Source: Oceanispirochaeta sp. M1
Lineage (GTDB): Bacteria; Spirochaetota; Spirochaetia; DSM-2461
DNA length: 47,816 bases
Direction of reading: 5' to 3'
NCBI RefSeq assembly: GCF_003346715.1
Contig: NZ_QQPQ01000037.1
Location: 1 to 47,816, forward strand
Made by a program: the position numbers and the translations under genes. Shown piece by piece: positions 25,417 through 33,630 of this stretch (within the stretch, counting starts at the first letter, position 1; the number at the start of each line of letters is the position of its first letter). The notes below the pieces were generated by a model, which saw only the letters and a list, made by a program, of their open reading frames with translations, made no database searches and was not told the DNA's origin.

Positions 25417-26166
25417 TTAATCTAATTCTACGGCATATATATTTTCTAATTCCAGATAGCTCTCTTCAATATTACCTGCCACAATGATTTTATCAAACTC
25501 ATCTGCTGCAGCAAATGTATATTTGGAGTTATTCCCGATTTTAGTTGAGTCTAAGAGAAGATATGACTTTTTTGATCTTTTGATGGCAACACGATTAATT
25601 TCAGCAACACCAACCTCAGAAGTCGATGCTCCCCTATCCAGTGTAAAACCTGATGCACCGATGAAACATTTATCAAAATTCATCTGCTCAATCTGTTTAA
25701 TCGCATCATATCCGACAACAACCGCTATATTGTTAAGCAATTCACCACCCAGTAGTTTGCTTTCAATCTTATACTCCATAAGCTTTTCAATATGATGTAC
25801 TCCATTGGTGACAACAGTGACATCCTTGCCGCTCAAAATTGTAAACATCCAGTTCTCTGTGGTACCTGGACCAACATATATAAACTGACCATCATTCACA
25901 AGGGTTGCAGCATATCCGGCAACGATTTCTTTCATATCCCGGTTAATTGTTAACTTTTCTTTAATATTCCGTTCTTTGATATTAACTTTAATCCTGGCGG
26001 CACCACCTTGAAGAAGCTCAACCTGCCCTTCCTCTTCAAAAAGCTTCAAATCACGTCTGACAGTTGCCAGAGAGACACCTGTATATTCTACTAGATCATC
26101 AAGGTAAACGAGCTCTTTGCTATGGAGTAGTTCAAGAATTTTCTTTCTTCTTATGTATGGAATCAT
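25417..26166 (-). CDS. DeoR-family transcriptional regulator
   Basis: The 249-residue protein has an N-terminal DeoR HTH (IRRKKILELLHSKELVYLDDLVEY, then TGVSLATVRRDLKLFEEEGQ). A DeoRC sugar-phosphate sensor follows, with GGELLNNIAVVVGYDAI and SYLLLDSTKIGNNSKYTFA. Regulators of this type usually repress sugar operons and are released by a phosphorylated intermediate. It is the first gene upstream of the importer/mtnK/mtnA/aldolase cluster on the same strand, so a methylthioribose- or deoxyribose-phosphate effector is the natural prediction. Confidence 0.92.
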   Translation of the reverse strand: MIPYIRRKKILELLHSKELVYLDDLVEYTGVSLATVRRDLKLFEEEGQVELLQGGAARIKVNIKERNIKEKLTINRDMKEIVAGYAATLVNDGQFIYVGPGTTENWMFTILSGKDVTVVTNGVHHIEKLMEYKIESKLLGGELLNNIAVVVGYDAIKQIEQMNFDKCFIGASGFTLDRGASTSEVGVAEINRVAIKRSKKSYLLLDSTKIGNNSKYTFAAADEFDKIIVAGNIEESYLELENIYAVELD

Positions 26167-26271
26167 GGTTTACCTCTACATATTTAACTACAACAGTTTA
26201 TTTCATTTGTCAAACTAAATCACAATAAATCATTAATTTGAAATAATTTGAAACGCAAATATACAGATAGC

Positions 26272-26305
26272 CTAGAAACTAGGGAGATGCTTCCCGGGTT
26301 TCTAG
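26272..26305. other. intergenic hairpin upstream of the DeoR gene
   Basis: CTAGAAAC / GTTTCTAG arms with an inner GGGA / TCCC pair lie between the Pr6Pr gene end and the DeoR start. There is no U-tract. It could be a transcript end for the Pr6Pr gene or an operator near the DeoR promoter; two copies of AATTTGAAA occur just beside it at 26235-26254. Confidence 0.35.
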
Positions 26306-26419
26306 ATAAAACCGGAATGTACAAAATATAACACCCTGAATGTTTCAACTATGTTTATGACATGAGAGGGGTTCTGGTTTAAGAGTAGGGGCTGTAGTTA
26401 TTTTGAAATTACTCAACAG

Positions 26420-27118
26420 TCAATTCTGCAGCAGTTTCTTAAAATAATGACTGATTCTTCCTTGTACTAATCTATTTAAAGCCACGAGCCCTATGCCTAT
26501 TAGAAATACAGCAGCCACCATTCCGAGAGTAAGAAGGACAACAAGAACATTCCCACCAACAAAATCAGGATCAAAAAACGGGTAAATAAAATTCCCGGAT
26601 AAAGAAGAGTAAATTAAATGGAAAATGAAATAGCATATAGGATAAATAAGCACAAAGATTTTTCTTCCCGGCTTCAATGTTCCAAGATCGACAAAAACCA
26701 GAAAATCGAGAAGAGCCAGTGCCGGCATCATGTAATGAGTGATAATTGAAGATGCCATACTTATATAATGAACCATACTCGAGATGATCTTGTTCTCCAG
26801 CATTAAATACAGCTTATCAGTGAATCCCTCATCAATCAGCATGATAAATATTGACCCGGTTATAACCATATTAGTGGTGACAACCAGAGAAAAAACAGGA
26901 TGAGACTTTTTTCTGACAAGGGGTGATAGTATCCAGTATATGGCAAGAATAAGATTGCTTTGAATTGTGAAGAAATAGATAGAAGGAATCTCTTTATTCC
27001 AGGAAAAAAGTGAGCGTTCGACAATATAATATATAATCACAATTCCAAGAATAATTCGGAGGAGATTCATCAATCCGGAACTGATGAAGTTTCGACTTAG
27101 ATTATCAGAATCAATCAT
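26420..27118 (-). CDS. Pr6Pr-family membrane protein
   Basis: The protein of about 232 residues has six hydrophobic helices. It matches the Pr6Pr family through YFFTIQSNLILAIYW after helix 1 and HYMMPALALLDFLVFVDLG in the middle. Function is unknown; the family is widespread in bacteria and holds conserved His and Asp residues in the membrane. TTG 27154 would add 12 residues. I prefer ATG 27118, though neither has a good ribosome-binding site. It stands alone between two operons of the same strand. Confidence 0.7.
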   Translation of the reverse strand: MIDSDNLSRNFISSGLMNLLRIILGIVIIYYIVERSLFSWNKEIPSIYFFTIQSNLILAIYWILSPLVRKKSHPVFSLVVTTNMVITGSIFIMLIDEGFTDKLYLMLENKIISSMVHYISMASSIITHYMMPALALLDFLVFVDLGTLKPGRKIFVLIYPICYFIFHLIYSSLSGNFIYPFFDPDFVGGNVLVVLLTLGMVAAVFLIGIGLVALNRLVQGRISHYFKKLLQN

Positions 27119-27262
27119 AAAATTATTATGACAGAAAATCAGCACATCTGCCAATAGTCGGGAAGGCCTTAAAGCTATGGAGTCTAAGCTTTAAGGGTTT
27201 TATCCTGATTGTCTAATTTTAATCATTTGTTATAAATACTTTTTAACACAAGTTTGTTTATG

Positions 27263-28099
27263 CTATAGATTTTTATACCAAATATTCATACTTTCAATAT
27301 TTCCTGATATATTGGTATTATTAATAAGTGTACCTGAATACTGATATCCGCATTTTTTAAAAGTAATATTCATTCCTGCCGATTTAGCTCTTGCTATAGT
27401 GTACAGAGTTTTATAATTTTTACTGATTAATTTTTTTTCCAAATACTTCAGCAGTATAACTGAAAAATTATTTCCCAGAAATTTCGGTAAAGTTGCAAAA
27501 TCGGTCATTTCAGCATTCAAAAAATCAGGATATGTTTCAGCAGACGCAATACTAACTAAAGTATTTTTGAAGAATACTCCAGCATACTCAATATTGTCCT
27601 TCATTGTTTGTTTAAGATATTCTTCATCAAAAATAGGAAATGGATAAGAATTAAATACTGATTTATACAAATCTGCCATTTCTTTTGCATTTAATTCTGT
27701 TAAATCCCTCAAGTAAAAATTATTTGGTAACACAGGAGGTTCTTCAATAGTTTTTTTTGATTTAGTAATTTTTAAGACATCATTAATCAGAGACTTATCA
27801 ATAAGATTTTGCCTCTCTTTCTCAATAAACTTCCCTAAGAATACACAGTTTTCCTTTCCTGAATAAAAATTCTTAATTTCTGCTTCTTTTATATAACCCT
27901 GATTTATTAATTCTTTTGAAACTGATTCAGGAACTTTCGCAAATACTTTGGAATAACTCTCTTTTTCACACAATTCATCAGTGCGTTTAATAACATCATG
28001 AAAATCATTTTTGCTTAATTTCATAATGTATACTCTATCGTTTAACTTTCCATGATGAATCATGGATTTTCCAATGTTCTCAATTTTATCACTCATCAT
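27263..28099 (-). CDS. ablB: Beta-lysine N6-acetyltransferase
   Basis: The 278-residue GNAT-fold enzyme acetylates beta-lysine to N-epsilon-acetyl-beta-lysine, a compatible solute. The AblB C-terminal block is recognisable: KTLYTIARAKSAGMNITFKK, CGYQYSGTLINNTNI, ESMNIWYK. The N-terminal half is of the expected AblB type. Its ATG directly follows the ablA stop, so the pair is coupled. Such an ablAB pair is best known from methanogens and some salt-stressed bacteria and suggests a saline habitat. Confidence 0.93.
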   Translation of the reverse strand: MMSDKIENIGKSMIHHGKLNDRVYIMKLSKNDFHDVIKRTDELCEKESYSKVFAKVPESVSKELINQGYIKEAEIKNFYSGKENCVFLGKFIEKERQNLIDKSLINDVLKITKSKKTIEEPPVLPNNFYLRDLTELNAKEMADLYKSVFNSYPFPIFDEEYLKQTMKDNIEYAGVFFKNTLVSIASAETYPDFLNAEMTDFATLPKFLGNNFSVILLKYLEKKLISKNYKTLYTIARAKSAGMNITFKKCGYQYSGTLINNTNISGNIESMNIWYKNL

Positions 28100-29404
28100 T
28101 TATCTCTCGTACTTCTGATCTCTTTCAAGAGAGTTTGGTGTTAGAGTAATTTCTTCTTCATGGTCTGAAAGAAGTCTTGCAATACCTATTGAGATTACTT
28201 CTGGAGCATTATCAATGTTTAACTGAAGATTACATTCTGCACAATTTAAATCACATAAGTTATGATCGTATTTATCTGGCATTTTATATGTTGTAATAAC
28301 ACCTTCATAATTCCTCAAAACGATCTTGTTAGTAGACCATGATAATACATAGTTAGGATAAACAGGAATCTTACCTCCGCCCCCTGGAGCATCAATAACA
28401 TAAGTTGGAACAGCGAATCCGCTTGTATGTCCTCGAAGACTCTCAATTATTTCAATCCCTTTGCCAACAAATGTTCTAAAGTGTTCTAGACCTTCCGATA
28501 AGTCGCACTGGTAAAGATAGTAAGGCCTCACTCTATTTTGTACAAGTTTATGTACAAGGTCTTTCATGATCCTGGGACAATCATTAATTTCTGCAAGTAG
28601 TACACTTTGATTTCCTAGAGGGATTCCTGCATTGGCGAGTTTACTTAATGCTTCTTTGGATGATTCTGTAATTTCTCTAGGATGATTGAAATGTGTATTG
28701 ATCCAGATTACACCATGTTTTTTAAGAACCTTAATTAATCCATCAGTAATCCTGTAAGGTAAAACAACTGGCATTCTAGTTCCTATTCTAATAACTTCAA
28801 CATGCGATATACTTCTTATTTCTCCAAGAATCCAGTCAATGTTTTCATCAGAAAGCATAAAAGGATCTCCACCAGATAATAGCACGTCACGTACTTCAGG
28901 GTGGTTTCTGATATAATCCACTGCTTTTGAAATCATTTCTCTTGAACTTATACTATCCGTATCACTAACTTTTCTTTTACGTGTACAATGACGGCAATAC
29001 ATTGAGCAAGCATGACTGACGTACACCAATACTCTATCAGGATATCTGTGTGTTAATCCTGGTACAGGGCTGTCAACATCTTCGTGAAGCGGGTCTTCCA
29101 TATCACATTCAGAAACGATCAATTCTCTCACATCAGGAAATGCCTGCTTAAATACAGGATCATTTTCATAGTCGTCAACATCTACAAGTGATAAATAGTA
29201 TGGTGTTACTGATAGAGGAAATTTACTGATTGTCTTTTCAATCTCCTCACGTTTTTTATCTGAAAATTTGATGTCAAGTATTTCTTCAACTCCCTCAATC
29301 GTAGTTATAGAATTTCTTAACTGCCACTTCCAATCTTTCCATTTTATTAATAATTCATCTGATACTTTTATATCATTTAACTTATCTTTTATTAGGCTCG
29401 TCAT
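28100..29404 (-). CDS. ablA: Lysine 2,3-aminomutase
   Basis: The 434-residue radical-SAM, PLP-dependent enzyme converts L-lysine to L-beta-lysine. Motifs seen: the [4Fe-4S]/SAM triad Cys133-Cys137-Cys140 ([10 protein letters not shown]), the PLP-binding Lys345 in [11 protein letters not shown], a zinc-type cysteine Cys276, and the terminal cluster Cys384, Cys388 and Cys391. Length is standard. AblB follows directly, so the product is destined for acetyl-beta-lysine rather than lysine fermentation. The gene has an unusual leader: promoter, short reading frame and terminator-like hairpin just before AAAGGAG. Confidence 0.96.
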   Translation of the reverse strand: MTSLIKDKLNDIKVSDELLIKWKDWKWQLRNSITTIEGVEEILDIKFSDKKREEIEKTISKFPLSVTPYYLSLVDVDDYENDPVFKQAFPDVRELIVSECDMEDPLHEDVDSPVPGLTHRYPDRVLVYVSHACSMYCRHCTRKRKVSDTDSISSREMISKAVDYIRNHPEVRDVLLSGGDPFMLSDENIDWILGEIRSISHVEVIRIGTRMPVVLPYRITDGLIKVLKKHGVIWINTHFNHPREITESSKEALSKLANAGIPLGNQSVLLAEINDCPRIMKDLVHKLVQNRVRPYYLYQCDLSEGLEHFRTFVGKGIEIIESLRGHTSGFAVPTYVIDAPGGGGKIPVYPNYVLSWSTNKIVLRNYEGVITTYKMPDKYDHNLCDLNCAECNLQLNIDNAPEVISIGIARLLSDHEEEITLTPNSLERDQKYER

Positions 29405-29406
29405 TA

Positions 29407-29490
29407 TTACTCCTTTAAAATAAAAAAAGGCACCCTAATTCTACTAGAATTTAAAATTCTAATAGAATTAGGGTGCCTAAGTTTCGCCAT
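29407..29490 (-). CDS. possible 27-residue leader peptide of ablAB
   Basis: On the minus strand an ATG about ten bases after the predicted transcription start opens a frame of 27 codons that runs right through the leader hairpin. Its stop lies two bases before the ablA ATG. The peptide begins MAKLRHPNS and ends FFILKE; the last codons contain the ablA Shine-Dalgarno AAGGAG. No convincing ribosome-binding site precedes it, so translation is uncertain. If translated, ribosomes would disrupt the hairpin. Confidence 0.35.
   Translation of the reverse strand: MAKLRHPNSIRILNSSRIRVPFFILKE
29422..29477 (-). terminator. leader terminator/attenuator of ablAB
   Basis: Minus strand: 15-bp perfect arms (GGCACCCTAATTCTA / TAGAATTAGGGTGCC), a 2x2 internal mismatch and a short inner stem, followed at once by seven U residues and then AAAGGAG of ablA. 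It has all parts of an intrinsic terminator, but lies between the promoter and its gene, so readthrough must be regulated or partial. Confidence 0.8.
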
Positions 29491-29500
29491 TAAGACTCGC

Positions 29501-29509
29501 ATTATAGCA
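29501..29509 (-). promoter_or_regulatory. extended -10 promoter of ablAB
   Basis: The minus strand reads TGC-TATAAT, a consensus -10 with an upstream TG extension. No good -35 hexamer is seen, which is tolerated with an extended -10. It starts the transcript about 20 bases before the leader hairpin. Confidence 0.6.
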
Positions 29510-30058
29510 TAAAATATACTATAGTTCATTGCCCATTGATTACTTGAATGTAATTCAAATAAATAAAAGACCCTGAACAGACCACAGTTCTATAAAATAT
29601 TTTTCATACAAGTTTTTATCATTTGAGTACCCGTTTTATAGGGCTCAGACAGCTTGAATTGACACTGCAATGCATCATCAACCTCACAAATCGAATACTG
29701 GCTTGTATTACTTCATATAATAATGTGATAACATTATAGCAATTTTATAAGTAAAAGTCAAATGATGTAATTTTTAGAGGTGGCAAAATATTATATTACA
29801 ATGCATTTATCATGTGTCAACTTGAATTGCATTTAAAGTCCAATATATCATATATCCTAATCTCGCATTCATTTTAGTATCCCAATAAGAACTCTCTGAA
29901 ATATACCCGGTAGATTCCATTTCCCAGTGGTTCAAAACACTCAATTTAATAATAAACCAATTAATAATTTTATGTACAAATATTAAAAGGGAGGTTACAT
30001 TAAACCATTCAATAAACTCCGAAGATTAGCTTGAGAACTGGGACACAGGGAGGCTGAT
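29510..30058. other. gene-free AT-rich intergenic region
   Basis: Between the ablAB promoter and the URO-D gene at 30059 I see no reading frame with coding character. The region is AT-rich. It holds the motif ATGTACAAATATT at 29972-29984 (see 4531) and AAAGGGAGG at 29987-29995, which is too far from the ATG at 30059 to be its ribosome-binding site. The divergent arrangement implies at least one promoter for the rightward gene. Confidence 0.5.
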
Positions 30059-31243
30059 ATGCCGATAGAATTTAACGAAAAGCGCTGGGTTGATGTAAAG
30101 GAAACCTACCGAAAATGGTGGGCCGGAGAGTTGAAGCGACCGGTATGCGGAGCTGTTGTCATCGATCGTGATCCTGGACGTCCGGTACCGTCGGCCCCTC
30201 TTTTGACACAGGCGACCTGCCACGATTTCAGCTGGTCCGTAGAGGATATTGTTGAAAGGATCGATTACGAGCTCTGCCGTCAGAGTTATCTGGGCGACGC
30301 TTTCCCATATGTTAATCTTGACTGTTTCGGACCCGGAGTGGCTGCCGCCTTTCTCGGGGCAAAAGTTGATAATACCACCGGCGGGGTGTGGTTTGAACCG
30401 TTTACTGAAAAACCTATCTCACAGCTTCATTTCAAATATGACGGTGATAATCCCTGGCTTCTCAGGGTTAAAAATCTCTGTCGTGCTGCTGTCGATCGAT
30501 GGGGTAACACTGTGGTTGTGGGGATGCCCGATCTTGGAGGGACCCTCGACATACTGCAGATCTTCAGACCCGGGGAAAAGCTGCTTTTTGATTTCTACGA
30601 TTTCCCGGAAGAGGTAAAACGGGCTGTTTGGGAGATCCATCAGCTGTGGCACCGCTTTTACACTGAAATCCATGAAATTCTACAGCAGAAAGGTATGGGA
30701 TATTCCGACTGGAGCGGTATTTACTCGGAGAAACCGTTTTACATATTACAGTGCGATGTCAGTTATATGATCAGTCCTGAAATATTCAACGAGTTTGCTT
30801 TACCGGAACTGGAAGCATCTATAAACAGGCTGGAGCGGTCGGTTTACCACCTCGATGGACCCGGGGCCCTGAACCATATTGATAAGATACTGAGTATTGA
30901 AAATCTATCGTGTATGCAGTGGATTCCGGGGGATGGAAATCCCAGCTGGGGAAAATGGCCCGAGGTTTATCAGAAAATTGCTGCCTCAGGTAAGCTGATT
31001 CAGAGCATGGGCTCCCCTATTGATGATCTTTTTAAAATAATGGCCCAGACAGGAGTCCCCGGGAGGATTCAGCACAGTACCATCCTTTTTGAGAAGGCTG
31101 ATGTAAAAGAGCCGCAGATAGTAGAGAACCGGGTGCTTATTTCCTCTTCTCTCCTCTCTGCTTTACGGCTGTTTTTCTTTTTATTTAAACCAATCATGGC
31201 TTTTCTAAGAGTTGTAAACAAAATGAAAAGACCTATAACATAG
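30059..31243 (+). CDS. URO-D superfamily protein with unusual C-terminal hydrophobic tail, module 2
   Basis: A 394-residue COG0407-like TIM-barrel protein, recognisable by VVGMPDLGGTLDILQIFRP, QCDVSYMISPEIFNEFALP and GDGNPSWGKWPEVYQKIA. At the metal-site strand it reads VYHLDGPGA, keeping His but with Asp where zinc methyltransferases have Cys. After the barrel the protein ends in LLSALRLFFFLFKPIMAFL and a basic tail, a hydrophobic segment that could anchor it at the membrane; none of the three sister proteins has it. AGGGAGGC lies six bases before the ATG. The next gene is a convergent GPH transporter. The reaction is unknown. Confidence 0.72.
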   Translation: MPIEFNEKRWVDVKETYRKWWAGELKRPVCGAVVIDRDPGRPVPSAPLLTQATCHDFSWSVEDIVERIDYELCRQSYLGDAFPYVNLDCFGPGVAAAFLGAKVDNTTGGVWFEPFTEKPISQLHFKYDGDNPWLLRVKNLCRAAVDRWGNTVVVGMPDLGGTLDILQIFRPGEKLLFDFYDFPEEVKRAVWEIHQLWHRFYTEIHEILQQKGMGYSDWSGIYSEKPFYILQCDVSYMISPEIFNEFALPELEASINRLERSVYHLDGPGALNHIDKILSIENLSCMQWIPGDGNPSWGKWPEVYQKIAASGKLIQSMGSPIDDLFKIMAQTGVPGRIQHSTILFEKADVKEPQIVENRVLISSSLLSALRLFFFLFKPIMAFLRVVNKMKRPIT

Positions 31244-31303
31244 CAGGTTTTTACTCTGGATTAGTATGATTATTCCTGACCCAGCCTAAAATTAAATTTC
31301 CGC

Positions 31304-32698
31304 TTAAGTCTCCACATTAACTGAGTTTTTTCTTCCGTTCAGTTCCTCCAGGACACTTTCGTACCGCTCTCTGGTGATGGGGAGAATCTTTGCAAAAACT
31401 GCCGAACCGATTAAGAAAAAACAAGGTACAACTGCAAGCATTATACGTACCGCAATCAGGGCGGAATCAGGCTGAACGATCACCTGGGCTGCGACATCAT
31501 CGACACTTGCCTCAATATAGCCAAAGAGTTCCAGGACAGCTCCGGAGAGAGCAATTGCTACGGCTGAAGCACACTTATAGAGAAATGTAGAGATCCCGTA
31601 GAAGGCACCTTCCCGACGCACTCCGTTCTCATACTCATCAATCTCGATAAGATCAGGGAGCATTGACCAGGTGATCACCTGTGAAGCGGAGATTCCTACC
31701 CCGATAAAGGCGCAGACTATACCCAGCGAAATGAGATTTCCCGCCGGGACGATAAGAGCAAACAGGAGGGCAATTACAAAATAAACGGCCGAAACGATGT
31801 AAGCCTTCCGTTTCCCCCAGCGCTTGGCCAGAGAAACCCAGAGGGGCGATGCCGCAACTGCCACAAGAAGAGGAATCCCCATAAAAACAAACTGCATGTC
31901 TCCACCGATATGCATCACATCTCCAAGATAGAAGGCGATGGTAGCCATGATTATATCCAGGCCTATCATATTAAACAGGAACATACCCATCATGATTCTG
32001 AACTCTTTTAGCCTGAAAAAAGAGCCCAGGGTGGCTCTAAAACCTTCATAGGTCTGCTCTCTGTGTTCTACCCGCTCTTTTGCGCTGATAGCCGTAATAA
32101 ATAATATCCCGATGATAACAACTCCGAAAATTGCCCCCATAACAAAAAAACTTTTACTTTTCGGCATATCGGCGTAGACAACATCAACTAATAGAGACAC
32201 TCCCGCGGCCCCTATGAGTGTACCGATAAAAGAGGATCCAATTCTAAAACCCGAGAGGACGGCCCGTTCATCATAATTCTGAGACATCTCCGGTGTAAGA
32301 GCACCATAGGGGACAGCCACCACTGTAAAAGCTGTATTAAAAAGGATGAAAATAAAGAGATAATAGAAAAATCGTACTGCTTCACTTCCTGAGGGGGTAA
32401 ACCATAGAAAAGCAAAGGTTATCCCCATGGGGATGGCACCAAAGAATATATAGGGTTTTCTTCTCCCCCATTTCGATTTAGTCTGGTCCGATATTCGTCC
32501 CATCAGATAGTCTGAAATAGCATCCCACCCTCTGGCCAGCATAAAAATCAAACCAGCAAGGGAGGGAGTTATCCCACCCACATTGACCATAAACCAGAGC
32601 ATATAAAACCCTACAGCCCCATACCCGAGGTTTATTGCCGTATCTCCAATACCGTAGGCAAACTTCTCCCTGAGTGGTACAACATATCCATCTTTCAT
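31304..32698 (-). CDS. MFS transporter of the GPH symporter family, module 2
   Basis: The 464-residue protein has twelve helices. The family signature is GWDAISDYLMGRISDQTKSK followed by WGRRKPYIFFGAIP, plus AVPYGALTPEMSQNYDERAVLSG in the fourth/fifth helix region. It would import a glycoside or sugar acid with Na+ or H+. It is divergent from a TetR gene (32957) across 255 bases, the normal place for repression of both. It is related in type to the transporter at 6724 but is not a recent copy. Confidence 0.88.
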   Translation of the reverse strand: MKDGYVVPLREKFAYGIGDTAINLGYGAVGFYMLWFMVNVGGITPSLAGLIFMLARGWDAISDYLMGRISDQTKSKWGRRKPYIFFGAIPMGITFAFLWFTPSGSEAVRFFYYLFIFILFNTAFTVVAVPYGALTPEMSQNYDERAVLSGFRIGSSFIGTLIGAAGVSLLVDVVYADMPKSKSFFVMGAIFGVVIIGILFITAISAKERVEHREQTYEGFRATLGSFFRLKEFRIMMGMFLFNMIGLDIIMATIAFYLGDVMHIGGDMQFVFMGIPLLVAVAASPLWVSLAKRWGKRKAYIVSAVYFVIALLFALIVPAGNLISLGIVCAFIGVGISASQVITWSMLPDLIEIDEYENGVRREGAFYGISTFLYKCASAVAIALSGAVLELFGYIEASVDDVAAQVIVQPDSALIAVRIMLAVVPCFFLIGSAVFAKILPITRERYESVLEELNGRKNSVNVET

Positions 32699-32903
32699 CA
32701 GTTTTCCGCCTTTACCAAATGATGTGAAAAAAACAGATGGATTAATCAGTCATACCATCCTGAACGCTTTTTCACTTATCAGGCTACAATGATGATTTGA
32801 TTCTTGTAAAGAATTAAAAATTTCCTTTTTCATTCAGATGCTCCCGGTGCTGATCGAAGCGATCTATATGCTTGACCAGCTCAGTGATAAGCCGTAGTGT
32901 ATT

Positions 32904-32922
32904 TTACAGCAGTCTGTTGTAA
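32904..32922. promoter_or_regulatory. candidate operator in the GPH/TetR divergent region
   Basis: TTACAGCA / TGTTGTAA forms an 8-bp inverted repeat with one mismatch and a 3-base spacer, about 35 bases before the TetR start. The same half site, TGTTGTAA / TTACAACA, occurs in the larger inverted repeat at 34723-34757 between two URO-D genes, which suggests one regulator for both intervals. Confidence 0.4.
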
Positions 32923-32956
32923 TTACGGCAATCCAGAACAATAGGGGTCAATTGTG

Positions 32957-33622
32957 ATGAAGAAAGGCTATGTAGATGCAAATGGGTACAAGGCCCATAA
33001 AAGCCGGCAGAGACAGGCCATTCTGGCTGCTGCTGAAGAGCTTTTCATTGAGAAGGGCCTGATTGAGACCAGTATAAGTGAGATTGCCAGATCTGCCGGT
33101 GTAGACCGGAGCACTGTTTACAGATACTTTGCCAATATGGAAGAGATTGCCTGGGCCATTGAATGTAAAATTCTGAAAAGATTCTTTTCCATCCCCCAGC
33201 CCGATTTGTCTGATATGTCCCGCAATGGATATGAGCAGATACAGGAGTATGCAGTAAACTATCTGGATTTTTCCCGTGACAATGAACGTTCAATCCGGTT
33301 TAATGCCGAACTCGACCATTTTTATTCACACAACAAAACTGTTGAAAATATAAAACGCTACTATCCTGATGAATATCAGATGGAAGATCCTCTGAATGAT
33401 CCTCTCTATCGCCTGATCCAAAAGGGGATGGCCGATGGTTCCATCCGAGAGGATATGGATCCCCGACTGACAGCCTTTTCAATTATGAATGCTCTCTCTG
33501 GGGCAACACAGAGAGTAGCAGGAAGAAAACATATTCTTTTAGAAGCGGAATATTATGACCCTTTCTCTTTCGTGACAACATTAGTGGATATAATATTGGC
33601 AGGTATCAAGGCTCCGATGTAA
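32957..33622 (+). CDS. TetR-family transcriptional regulator, module 2
   Basis: The 221-residue protein has the N-terminal HTH at about 18-65 (RQAILAAAEELFIEKGLIET, SISEIARSAGVDRSTVYRYF) and a C-terminal ligand domain. ATG 32957 was preferred to GTG 32954, with AGGGGT upstream. It is a paralogue of the TetR at 5850. It sits between the divergent GPH transporter and the convergent URO-D gene at 33631, and is the obvious candidate repressor of this module. Confidence 0.88.
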   Translation: MKKGYVDANGYKAHKSRQRQAILAAAEELFIEKGLIETSISEIARSAGVDRSTVYRYFANMEEIAWAIECKILKRFFSIPQPDLSDMSRNGYEQIQEYAVNYLDFSRDNERSIRFNAELDHFYSHNKTVENIKRYYPDEYQMEDPLNDPLYRLIQKGMADGSIREDMDPRLTAFSIMNALSGATQRVAGRKHILLEAEYYDPFSFVTTLVDIILAGIKAPM

Positions 33623-33630
33623 TCGAGATT

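Noticed and set aside
18270-26166. Autoinducer-2 (Lsr) uptake operon
   Set aside because: The ABC subunits are ribose-type as in Lsr, but the kinase is MtnK-type rather than the FGGY-type LsrK, and LsrF/LsrG are missing while MtnA is present.
29407-29509. Lysine riboswitch ahead of ablA
   Set aside because: The predicted transcript has only about 20 bases before the hairpin, far too short for an L-box aptamer, and no conserved L-box elements are seen.
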